From Bostrychus sinensis (taxonomy: Eukaryota > Chordata > Actinopteri > Gobiiformes > Eleotridae): 64,000 bases of DNA. The notes beneath the pieces were generated by a model. It ran no database searches and was not told where the DNA came from. It saw only the letters and a program-made list of their open reading frames with translations. Positions within the stretch are counted from its first letter, which is position 1. The number at the start of each line of letters is the position of its first letter. Both the position numbers and the translations under genes were made by a program. The stretch covers positions 38,315,488 to 38,379,487 of the forward strand of contig CM036243.1 in the NCBI GenBank assembly GCA_020698575.1. The letters run 5' to 3'. Positions 39,770 to 49,542 of the stretch are shown in pieces.

Positions 39770-39945
39770 AGCAGGACTAAAGTAGGTCTGAACTAGGACT
39801 AAACCAGTGCTAAGAAAGAACTAAACCAGGACTAAACCAGATCTAAACCAGGACTAAAGCAGGACTAAACCAGATCTAAACCAGGACTAAACCAGGACTA
39901 AACCAGATCTAAACCAGGACTAAAGCAGGACTAAACCTGGTCTAT
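39770..39945 (-). repeat. 11-bp satellite array (AGGACTAAACC orientation)
   Basis: Repeats of 'aggactaaaccagatctaaa' and close variants. Confidence 0.9.
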
Positions 39946-40023
39946 TGTATGTATCCTGACACTTCTTTAAAGTCTGCTGCCTGTTTTCTTGTATATTTTA
40001 TCGTTGCAGATATTTTTGTGAAT

Positions 40024-41056
40024 GGAGCGGTGGTTGTGTATCTGTGTGTGTTTGTGTGTGTCTGTGTGCGTCTGTGTGTGTCTGTGTGTGTGTGTCTGTG
40101 TGTGTGTGTCTGTGTGCGTCTGTGTGTGTCTGTGTGTGTGTGTCTGTGTGTGTGTGTTTGTGTGTGTCTGTGTGCGTCTGTGTGTGTGTGTCTGTGTGCG
40201 TCTGTGTGTGTCTGTGTGTCTGTGTGTGTCTGTGTGTGTGTGTCTGTGTGCGTCTGTGTGTGTCTGTGTGTGTGTGTCTGTGTGCGTCTGTGTGTGTGTG
40301 TGTCTGTGTGCGTCTGTGTGTGTGTGTGTCTGTGTGCGTCTGTGTGTGTGTGTGTCTGTGTGTGTGTTTGTGTGTGTCTGTGTGCGTCTGTGTGTGTCTG
40401 TGTGTGTCTGTGTGTGTGTTTGTGTGTGTCTGTGTGCGTCTGTGTGTGTGTTTCTGTGTGTGTCTGTGTGCGTCTGTGTGTGTGTGTTTGTGTGTGTCTG
40501 TGTGTATCTGTGTGTGTTTGTGTGTGTCTGTGTGTGTCTGTGTGTGTTTGTGTGTGTCTGTGTGTGTCTGTGTGTGTCTGTGTGTGTATCTGTGTGTTTG
40601 TGTGTGTCTGTGTGTGTCTGTGTGTGTGTGTGTCTGTGTCTGTGTGTCTGTGTGTATCTGTGTGTGTTTGTGTGTGTCTGTGTGTGTCTGTGTGTGTTTG
40701 TGTGTGTCTGTGTGTGTCTGTGTGCGTCTGTGTGTGTGTTTCTGTGTGTGTCTGTGTGCGTCTGTGTGTGTGTGTTTGTGTGTGTCTGTGTGTATCTGTG
40801 TGTGTTTGTGTGTGTCTGTGTGTGTTTGTGTGTGTCTGTGTGTGTCTGTGTGTGTGTGTCTGTGTGTATCTGTGTGTGTTTGTGTGTGTCTGTGTGTGTT
40901 TGTGTGTGTCTGTGTGTGTCTGTGTGTGTCTGTGTGTGTGTGTCTGTGTGTGTGTTTCTGTGTGTGTCTGTGTGTGTGTTTCTGTGTGTGTCTGTGTGCG
41001 TCTGTGTGTGTGTGTCTGTGTGTGTGTGTGTCTGTGTGTGTCTGTGTGTGTGTTTG
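40024..41056 (+). repeat. About 1-kb (TGTGTC/TGTGTG)n array
   Basis: Tandem 'tctgtgtgtg' modules with tttg, tgcg and tatc variants. The alternating TG tract can adopt Z-DNA. It leaves all frames open on both strands (Cys-Val on +, Thr-His on -). These frames are artefacts. Confidence 0.97.
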
Positions 41057-41059
41057 CCG

Positions 41060-42050
41060 TTGTGTCGCAGCAGCAGCAGCATGACTCATCCTCCGTCTGA
41101 TACAAAAAACTTCAGATATGCAGAAATAGGTCTGTGTGAATAATTTCATGATGGCCCATATTCTGTTTAGAGCTGCTGTGAGGTGGAGACTCTCTAGCGC
41201 CACCACCAGGCTGCAGTTCACAGCACGGCCACACACTCTGAGATCTGTTTCTGTTCTGTTCATTTTGGAAGTTCCCCATGTTTTTCTCGTTGCTGACTTA
41301 TTTTTAATCCTGGACTTCCTCTTTGTTTTGTGTTAGTTGTTTTTTTGTTTTTGTTTTTGTTTTTTACTAATTATAGATATTATTGTGAAACTTCTCCAGT
41401 CGATTACTGGCATCAACGTCTGTGTAATTTAATGTTTTAATATGCAAATGTGACATTATCTGTGCAAATTAGAATTAGAATTTAAAAACAAATGTGAATA
41501 TTGAACAGAGCCAGGGTTAACCCTCAGGCCTCCTTTAAAAACATCTGCTTCTTCTTCTTTTAGGTCACTGGGTCACATTTAAAAATATAAAATATTTGGA
41601 AAAACACTTTTTTTGTTTTTTGATCATTAACCTTTGTCCTCATCACAGAGAGCAAAAGTGAATTCATTTTCATATTTTTAAAAGAGGAATTAACATGATT
41701 TAACATTTCTGTATTGGAACGGCAGCAGAAGGAAAATAAGTGATTTAAATGGGAGTCAAAGGGACCAAAAAGGGCTGAGAGAGGAGTTTTTTTATTTAGA
41801 CAGGAGAAAATTCTGTTTTTTTTTTTGTTTTGTTTTTTTTTCAGTTGCAAAGCTGAAATTCTAAAATTAATTTATTAATAAACATTTGTCAAATATCATC
41901 ACCCTAGCTTAAGAAATACCAACATGAGCGCAAAAAAAAAATAGGACTGAGTGTTAAAATCCTTGGTTTATTTTACTGGCACATTAAATGAAAGACTTTT
42001 CAATAAATTAAAGAATACTGCCAAGTTTTGTTTTTAGAAATAAAATAAAA
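41060..42050. other. Presumed intron/flank, nothing recognised
   Basis: AT-rich sequence with homopolymer runs. No exons or transposon ends were recognised. Confidence 0.45.
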
Positions 42051-42054
42051 TAAA

Positions 42055-42281
42055 ATAGTTGTAGTAGTAGTAGGAGCTGCTGAAGTGGAGCTATCTAACC
42101 CACAGTAGTAGTAGTATCTGTAGTAGTTGTAGTAGTTGTAGTAGTAGTAGTAGTTGTAGTAGTAGTAGTAGTAGTAGTAGCTGTAGTAGTTGTAGTAGTA
42201 GTAGTAGTAGCTGTAGTAGTTGTAGTAGTAGTAGTAGCTGTAGTAGTTGTAGTAGTAGTAGTAGTAGTAGCTGTAGTAGTT

Positions 42282-42321
<40 letters not shown>

Positions 42322-42370
42322 CTGTAGTAGTTGTAGTAGTAGTAGTAGTAGTAGGAGGAGGAGGAGGAGC
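42055..42370 (+). repeat. (TAG)n microsatellite with TTGTAG/CTGTAG variants
   Basis: About 310 bp of TAG triplets, ending in GGA triplets at 42354-42368. Encodes poly-Leu on the minus strand, which is artefactual. Confidence 0.95.
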
Positions 42371-42695
42371 TGCTTCAGTGGAGATATCTGGAACACTTTG
42401 AGACTAACTCATGACTATTTAGCAGTAATAAAGCATTCATAAATATGTAATTAACAATCATTTAATACATAAAGTGTTTATAAACACTGAATTACCCCTG
42501 CTGTTGTTTATAATTTTTGCACTGATTTACATGAGCTTATTACTAAAGAACTAACCATTAATAACCATGTTTATAACTGCTTTACAAATGGTGATGCTTT
42601 GTAAATAATAAACCATCTGGTTAATACTGAACTAATACTTTTTTAATGAATGCTTAGTGGTGGGAATTACTCTAAAGTGTTACAAGATATCTGAC

Positions 42696-42708
42696 TTAGA
42701 GCAGTAGC

Positions 42709-42770
<62 letters not shown>
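42696..42770 (+). repeat. (TAG)n microsatellite, target of a hAT insertion
   Basis: Uninterrupted TAG triplets; the same tract resumes at 43730-43741 after the element at 42771-43729. Confidence 0.9.
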
Positions 42771-42773
<3 letters not shown>

Positions 42774-43729
42774 CGATAGACTAATATGTTTTTTTCAGGG
42801 CCGATACAGATACCGATTATTAGTAGTCAAGGCCAATAACCGATATCTAGAGCCGATATTCATTTTCAGTAAAAGAGAAAATATTGGATTCAAAATTCTG
42901 AGCAATACAAACTCCAACACTTAACTTTGTTTAAATCACGTGATGCACACTGGCTCAAAAAGACTTTTTCCCATAGACTTACACTGTAAAGGAGTAAAAG
43001 ACACGTCTGTAAATAAGACGATAATTTTTTTGAGCATCACAACAATCCTCGTGAACTCGCGACACGTTTTGCTAGCAGAATTTGATCCATTCGGTCCGAT
43101 AACATTTCTAAAGTCTAGAAGAGCAACACGATTGAATTGTTTGATCCACATTCAAGTTAGCCTGCAGTGCTAACTCCCACCAGCAGGTGGGAGTCTCTGG
43201 TACGCACGCTTCGGGAGGCGGGGTTAAAGGAAACGCTAGTGCGCCTGATCTATGGGCCAGACAATGTAGAACTGATGTGGAAGATCTGGGTATTTTTATG
43301 CCGGCCATGACACCCGCAAAACTAACTTTTTTGTCATCGTGCCACTGAGCAGCGTCTGCGGGAACAGGGCCCGGCTCCGACGCTGTATCCACTTCTCTTT
43401 ATGCATCCATGTTTGAATCTGCTCTCCCGACCTTCTCCATTCGGTAAAACTTTTTCTCCTCTGTGCCGTGTGTGAGCACTGTGCATGCGCAGCTTTCACT
43501 GCTGATTGGCTGTTAGCTGTGCTGTGGCTCTGTGTGTAACCAATCAGACGGTGCTGTGGGCGGGACAATGCTGGAGACAGAGCAGTGACAGCAGACAGAG
43601 GCGCGGCTGCATCAGAGCCAAAATAACACAGTTTTTAATTGATCTCTTATCGGCCGTCAGATTTTTTAAAAAGGCCAATGCCGATATGCAGCAAAATAAT
43701 CGGCCCGGCCGATAATCGGTCTATCCCTA
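42771..43729. mobile_element. hAT-type non-autonomous element inserted in a microsatellite
   Basis: Left end tagcgatagactaata and right end tcggtctatcccta are imperfect inverses (consensus TAGGGATAGACCGATA). Both flanks read agtagtag, the 8-bp duplication expected inside a TAG repeat. The interior is rich in 'ccgata' as in 19424-20402. No transposase. Confidence 0.8.
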
Positions 43730-43741
43730 AGTAGTAGTAGT

Positions 43742-43800
43742 GACAAACACAGGACCTTGCTGTGAGGCGAGCGTGCTAACCACTCTGCCGCTGTCCCAGC
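43742..43800 (+). repeat. Fish LINE/SINE tail fragment
   Basis: 'ttgctgtgaggcgagcgtgc' then 'taaccactctgccgctgt', a common fish repeat end. Confidence 0.5.
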
Positions 43801-43910
43801 TGTACACAGTGTTGTTTAATGCAGCGGTGTATGGTTCATGTCTTATCAGTGCTCAGCTTGAGAGCAGCGTTGTTATCTTCAGCTCACAGACCCCTGCAAC
43901 AGTCACAAGA

Positions 43911-44128
43911 AGTACTACTACTGATACTACTACTGATACTACTACTACAGCTGCTACTGCTACTACTACTGCTATTGTTAATACTACTACAACTACTACT
44001 GCTACTACTATTACTGCTGATTATTCATGGCCAGTCTGGAGAAGCAGACAGGAGCAACACCACAGACACAAAATGCTTTATAGAGAATATTTCCACAGTA
44101 TCTGCTGCTGGGAAATGTTACACTCATG

Positions 44129-44166
<38 letters not shown>
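43911..44166 (+). repeat. (TAC)n microsatellites
   Basis: Two tracts, 43911-44012 (mixed CTACTGATA/CTACAA triplets) and 44128-44166 (pure TAC). They are the reverse complement of the nearby TAG tracts, so the region has inverted microsatellite arms. Confidence 0.9.
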
Positions 44167-44184
44167 GATGGACTTGCAATAAGA

Positions 44185-45870
44185 GGAGTTTAGTCTTGGT
44201 TGTAGTCCTGGTTTAGTCCTGGTTTAGTCCTGGTTTAGTCCTGGTTTAGTCCTGGTTTAGTCAGTTTCAGAGCTCAGAGTCCTGCTCCTGTTTGCTCCTC
44301 CAGGACAGACGCTGTATTCTCCGAGGGTCAAAGAACGCAGCGGGGCTCAGGATCACGAGACGGTGTTGGGTTTCGAACACAACACGCAGCTAAATTTAAA
44401 AACTCAGGGGAAGCCCAGGTTTCACTCTGAGCTGGACTCTGGAGACCGGGTCCTGGTTCAGTTTGAGTTAACACTGGTTTAATCCTGGTTTAGTCCTGGT
44501 TTAGTCCTTGTTTAGTCCTGGTTTAGTCCTGGTTTAGTCCTTGTTTAGTCCTGGTTTAGTCCTGGTTTAGTCCTGGTTTAGTCCTGGTTTAGACCTTGTT
44601 TAGTCCTGGTTTAGTCCTGGTTTAGTCCTGATTTAGTCCTGGTTAAGTCCTGGTTTAATCCTGATTTAGTCCTGGTTAAGTCCTGGTTTAGTCCTGGTTT
44701 AGTCCTGGTTTAGTCCTGGTTTAATCCTGATTTAGTCCTGGTTAAGTCCTGGTTTAGTCCTGGTTTAGTCCTGGTTTAGACCTTGTTTAGTCCTGGTTTA
44801 GTCCTGGTTTAGTCCTGGTTTAGACCTTGTTTAGTCCTGGTTTAGTCCTGATTTAGTCCTGGTTTAGTCCTGGTTTAGTCCTTGTTTAGTCCTGGTTTAG
44901 TCCTGGTTTAGTCCTGGTTTAGTCCTTGTTTAGTCCTGGTTTAGTCCTGGTTTAATCCTGATTTAGTCCTGGTTAAGTCCTGGTTTAGTCCTGGTTTAGT
45001 CCTGGTTTAGACCTTGTTTAGTCCTGGTTTAGTCCTGGTTTAGTCCTGGTTTAGACCTTGTTTAGTCCTGGTTTAGTCCTGATTTAGTCCTGGTTTAGTC
45101 CTGGTTTAGTCCTTGTTTAGTCCTGGTTTAGTCCTGGTTTAGGTCCTGGTTTGGTCCTGGTTTAGACCTGGTTTAGTCCTTGTTTAGTCCTGGTTTAGTC
45201 CTGGTTTAGTCCTGGTTTAGTCCTGGTTTAGACCTGGTTTAGTCCTTGTTTAGTCCTGATTTAGTCCTGGTTTAGTCCTGGTTTAGTCCTGGTTTAGTCC
45301 TGGTTTAGTCCTTGTTTAGTCCTGGTTTAGTCCTGGTTTAGTCCTGGTTTAGTCCTGGTTTAGACCTTGTTTAGTCCTGGTTTAGTCCTGGTTTAGTCCT
45401 GGTTTAGTCCTGGTTTAATCCTGATTTAGTCCTGGTTAAGTCCTGGTTTAGTCCTGGTTTAGTCCTGGTTTAGACCTTGTTTAGTCCTGGTTTAGTCCTG
45501 GTTTAGACCTTGTTTAGTCCTGGTTTAGTCCTGGTTTAGTCCTGGTTTAGTCCTGGTTTAGACCTTGTTTAGTCCTGGTTTAGTCCTGATTTAGTCCTGG
45601 TTTAGTCCTGGTTAAGTCCTTGTTTAGTCCTGGTTTAGTCCTGGTTTAGTCCTGGTTTAGACCTTGTTTAGTCCTGGTTTAGTCCTGGTTTAGACCTTGT
45701 TTAATCCTGGTTTAGTCCTGGTTTAGTCCTGATTTAGTCCTGGTTTAGTCCTGGTTTAGACCTTGTTTAGTCCTGGTTTAGTCCTGGTTTAGTCCTGGTT
45801 TAATCCTGATTTAGTCCTGGTTTAGTCCTGGTTTAGTCCTGACTTAGTCCTGGTTTAGAACTTAATGTTG
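44185..45870 (+). repeat. About 1.7-kb 11-bp satellite array (GGTTTAGTCCT)
   Basis: Nearly pure TAGTCCTGGTT units with variants TAGACCTTGTT, TAATCCTGATT and AAGTCCTGGTT that mark longer higher-order blocks. A short unique island (44265-44460) separates the first units. Lies in the presumed first intron of tmem63b. Confidence 0.97.
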
Positions 45871-46099
45871 AAAACCAGATATAAACCAGAGCTAAACTAG
45901 GTCTAAACCAGGACTAAACCAGAGCCAGGACTGAGTCTCCCGTGTTGCTAAACAAAAACTATTTTATTCTCAGAGCTGATTTGCTAAAATTACAGACAAA
46001 AATTAAAACAGAAACTGCACCGGGTTAAGCTCCAGTTTTGTTTCAGTCGCTGCTGCATGGTTCACAGGGTTAGTGGGCTACATTAGTCATTGATTTAGC

Positions 46100-46640
46100 A
46101 CAGACATATCCCACTAGTCCTGGACCAGTCCTGGACCAGACCTAGACCAGTCCTGGACCAGTCCTGGACCAGACCTAGACCAGTCCTGGACCAGTCCTGG
46201 ACCAGTCCTAGACCAGTCCTAGACCAGTCCTAGACCAGTCCTAGACCAGTCCTGGACCAGACCTGGTTTGCTCTGGTTTAAGCCTTACCCTGGGTTAGCC
46301 ATCCTTTATATATTTATGAGCTATGTGGCTTTTGTTCTGGTTTAGTTCTAGTTTAGTCCTGTTTTCGTCCTGGTTTAGATCTGGTTTGGACCTGGGTTAG
46401 TCCCAGTTTATATTTAGTTTAGTCCTGGTTTAGCTCTGAGTTAGTCCAGGTTTGGAGCTGGTTTAGTTCTGGTTTAGTCTCGATCTTCTGTTTCGCCTTT
46501 AGTCCTGGTTCAGAGCCACGTTTACACCTGCTGTAGCCCGGGTTTAGCCTCATTCTGATTTACCTTAGTCCAGGTTTAGTCCTGGTTTAGTCCAGGTTTA
46601 GTCCAGGTTTAGTCCTGGTTTAGTCCTGGTTTAGTCTATC
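46100..46640 (+). repeat. Degenerate satellite (CCTGGACCAGT and GGTTTAGTCC variants)
   Basis: 46110-46265 is built of 'agtcctggaccag' and 'acctagaccag' units. 46330-46640 is scattered 'ggtttagtcc' units. Confidence 0.85.
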
Positions 46641-46679
46641 GTTTAAAGCTAATGTTTTTTTGCTCGTGGCTGTTGTTTT

Positions 46680-47520
46680 TTTCCGCGGACCATGCCGGGC
46701 CGCATGGGGCTGGCTCAGCGCGGGGAGAGATGTAGAGGACAGGACGGCGGCTCGGTGTCCTCTGCGCACGCATTATATAACCCCCTCCTCCTCCCCTCTC
46801 CCCCCCCCCCCCCCCCCCTCCTCCCCCCTCCTCCCCTCCTCCCTCCTCCCTCCTCCCCCGAAAAAGCGCCACCACCACCAGCGCTGGGGATGGATGCTCC
46901 CGGTGCACCGCGGCAGAGCAGGCCGCTCCAGAGCTGCCCGAGAGCGGCCTGGCTGCGCGTAAAAAGGCCCCCGCGCAAAGGCAGATCACAGAAAGCCGCT
47001 TGCTCCCAAAGCGGCCAGATTAAACCAATTAGAGGAGCGCCTTTACCTGAGCACAGGAGGCCGCCCGCCGCCCTCTCAGCCGCCGCTAAATCCGCTACAG
47101 ATCCGCCGAGCAGCAGGCTCCACACCGCCGCAGCGCAGTCATCCCCAGAGCGCGTCGAAATTCAGAAAACACGAGAAAAAACAGAACCAAGAAACAGAGA
47201 GCCCGCACAAAACAAAAAAAGGGCTGGTGATGGGAGCAGCAGCCCGCGCCGAGGGTTGTGGGGTTGGCCTCACGCAGACACGCAGAGCCCCTCCGCCGGC
47301 CGCGCGCTGAAACACCGAGAGCCTGGTCCTGCGCCGGGTGTCGCTGGAAAATGGAGGCGGTGCTGCTGTGCCGCGCGGTGCCGAGTGAGGAGCTGCTCTG
47401 TGAGTGCGGACGGGAACAGGACTGAACAGAGAGGGGTGCGAGGGACGTGAGGGGCCGCCAGGGGGAGCCACCGCACCGCGGCGGCAGCGGCGCTCCTCCT
47501 ACTCCGCTCCTTCAGAATAA
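46680..47520 (-). promoter_or_regulatory. tmem63b: CpG-rich island, candidate tmem63b promoter and non-coding exon 1
   Basis: The block is strongly GC- and CpG-rich compared with the AT-rich surroundings. Such islands usually mark vertebrate promoters. On the minus strand a good donor, CTCAG|GTAAAG, lies at 47047/47046 and would splice in the right orientation to the 37591 acceptor, giving a first intron of about 9.5 kb. No TATA box was identified. The island could also serve a divergent + strand gene. Assignment is inference. Confidence 0.5.
46799..46858. repeat. Polypyrimidine C/CTCC tract with G-quadruplex potential
   Basis: A run of about 20 C (46800-46819) followed by CTCC repeats. The minus strand carries many G-runs of four or more and can form G-quadruplexes inside the putative promoter. 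Confidence 0.85.
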
Positions 47521-47794
47521 AAGACGCACGGTTCATTCACAGAACTGAGAGCAGCAGCTTCATTTAAACTCTGAATGTGTCTGATTGTGTTTATAACAGG
47601 GTGAGGTGGGTTATTATGATACTGGTAATGTGAAATAAATAAGTTATACCCACAGTAACAGCATCAGCAGTGGTATTACAGCTCCAGAACAAGCTCCAGT
47701 GTGGCAGTAGTTATCGACCCAGGAAAGTCCCACTGAGACACAGAATCACATTTACATCAGAGTCCTGGCCTCATGGGGGACCTACTGTACCTGT

Positions 47795-47905
47795 TTTTAG
47801 AGGTAGGGGAAACCTACACAGACACAGGGAGAACATACAGACTCCACACAGAAAGGTCCCACACGATCCAGGAATCAAACCCGGGCCCTTCTTGCTGTGA
47901 GGCAG
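47795..47905 (+). repeat. Fish repeat tail ('acagggagaacatacagact')
   Basis: Continues 'ccaggaatcaaacccgggcc' and 'cttcttgctgtgaggcagga', the common fish LINE/SINE tail. The 'atcaaacccgg' part resembles a tRNA-like box. Confidence 0.55.
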
Positions 47906-47984
47906 GAGAACTGTTTCTGGAGTTTTGTGTTGAGTTTGGTCTCAGTTTTACCTGATCCAGGTTTCCAGATGAAGAGCAGCTGGG

Positions 47985-48935
47985 TTTTAGAGCAGATGTT
48001 GCTTTGAAACCTTTATAAACCTCTCAGCATCCATAGATCCTTCTAAAACACACAGCGGGCCGTCCCGTCTGCACTTATGCCCCCGTCCCATCAGAGACGC
48101 TGCTTTTGAACTGAACGCTGAGAACTCGCTGGAAGGTCTCCTCCTCTTTATCCCGGAGGACACGGCGTCCCTGATTTCCTAAAAGAATGTCAGATGTGGA
48201 CAGGTCTGACCATAGGACACTGTCCCACTGTGAAACTGTCCATTTTAAATGAGCCTTGTCCCGGGACACGACGGCGCTTCTGGACCATGTTCACATATGG
48301 CTTCCTTTTTGCATGACAGAGCTTTAGTTGGCTCTGCAGATGGAGGATTGTGTTACCCACAGTGGTTTCTGGAAGTATTCCTGGGCCCATTTAGTAAAGT
48401 CACTGATACAATCATGAAGAGTGATGCAGGGCCCCTGAGGGCCCCAAGACCACGGCTCCAATAAAGGTCTGGGGCCCTGTCCCAGTTTCTGTGAATCTGG
48501 AGATGATGTTGTGCTCTGTAGATGAAGAGAAGTCTGTGAGGAACATTGTTTTTAAAGTTTTCCTCTTCACTCTGTCACAGATCTGAGAGCCTCTGTCCAT
48601 CTTTACTTCTGACAGACTCTGCCTCTCTCACACTTCCCTTTAATCCTGTTACAGACCTCAGATCAGTTACCTTCAGTAGCTGCTAGATGTTCTCCTGCTA
48701 AATCTTTTTAACATTTCTTGCTTTTCCAGCCATTTGTTGCCCCGTCCCAACTGAGACCTGCAGCAGGCATCAAATCTGAAATCAGCTCATTTCAACATTT
48801 CTCAGAGTAAACATTTGTGATGTTATCTATGTTCTGTTGTCAATAAAATATTGGCTCATGAGATTGGAAAGGTTTTAGTTTTTATTTTATTCACATTTTG
48901 AAAACATCCCAACATTTCTAGAATTAGGGTAGTAC
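47985..48935 (-). mobile_element. Common fish DNA-transposon remnant (superfamily uncertain)
   Basis: Recognisable by 'ggaagtattcctgggcccat', 'gaggaacattgtttttaaag', 'tctgtccatctttacttctg', 'gttgccccgtcccaact' and the end 'aaaacatcccaacatttcta' then 'gaattagggt'. This pattern is frequent in teleost genomes and I associate it with IS-EU/Kolobok-type transposons, from memory. Strand is given from the assumed coding sense. Frames are broken. Confidence 0.6.
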
Positions 48936-49072
48936 TTGTAGTACTAATAGTAGTAATACTAATAGTAATACTTGTAATAGTAGAAGAAGTAGTAGCAGTA
49001 GTAATAGTAGTAGTAGTAATAGTAGTAGCAGTAGTAGTAGTAGTAGTAATAGTAATAGTAGTAGTAGTACAA
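48935..49072 (+). repeat. (AGT/AAT)n microsatellite
   Basis: Mixed TAG and TAA triplets over about 135 bp; poly-Tyr on the minus strand. Confidence 0.92.
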
Positions 49073-49079
49073 TCTCAGA

Positions 49080-49200
49080 ACACCAATGTACATCGACACT
49101 GGAGGCACTGTGGGTGAAGTGTGTTGCCCACAGACACAGGTGTGGTTACAGAGTCGTCCACTGGGGGGCGACACACGCTGCGGGACAGGGCCACAGAAAT
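49080..49200 (-). repeat. SINE tail fragment
   Basis: 'gtgggtgaagtgtgttgccc' followed by 'acagacacagg' is the complement of the SINE tail seen at 36655-36893. The tRNA-like head is missing. Confidence 0.5.
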
Positions 49201-49542
49201 AACACAGAGCTCAGGGTAAATGAGTTGAGGACAGTTCAGGTCCAGCAGGGGCCGCAAAATACTCAGCACACAAACATACAACCTCATTACAGTCACATCA
49301 AGATTTAAAGCTCTCAAATTCTCCTTTTTTCAGTCTTTTAACACCAGGACACCTTTACATTTCATTAGTATTTCAGCTTTTATAACTGAAAATAATCTAT
49401 ATTTCGCCAATGTTACTAGGGGCCCAACCAGCATCTTGTATCAGGCCCCATAAAGCTGGACACAGCCGTGAGAACCAACACACCTGAGACCAGGACTAAA
49501 CCAGGATTAAACCAGGACTGAACAACAAACAGGTTCAGGCCC

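Noticed and set aside
39942..41263. Very long open frames (350-420 codons) of Cys-Val or Thr-His repeats on both strands
   Set aside because: They are translations of the (TGTGTC)n array, open in several frames at once, with no non-repeat domain.
42091..42396. Poly-Leu frame resembling a membrane protein
   Set aside because: Product of the (TAG)n microsatellite.
46692..47450. 252-codon + strand frame in the CpG island
   Set aside because: GC-rich sequence lacks stops by composition. Opposite-strand frames are open too, with no recognisable domain and a poly-Pro run from the C tract.
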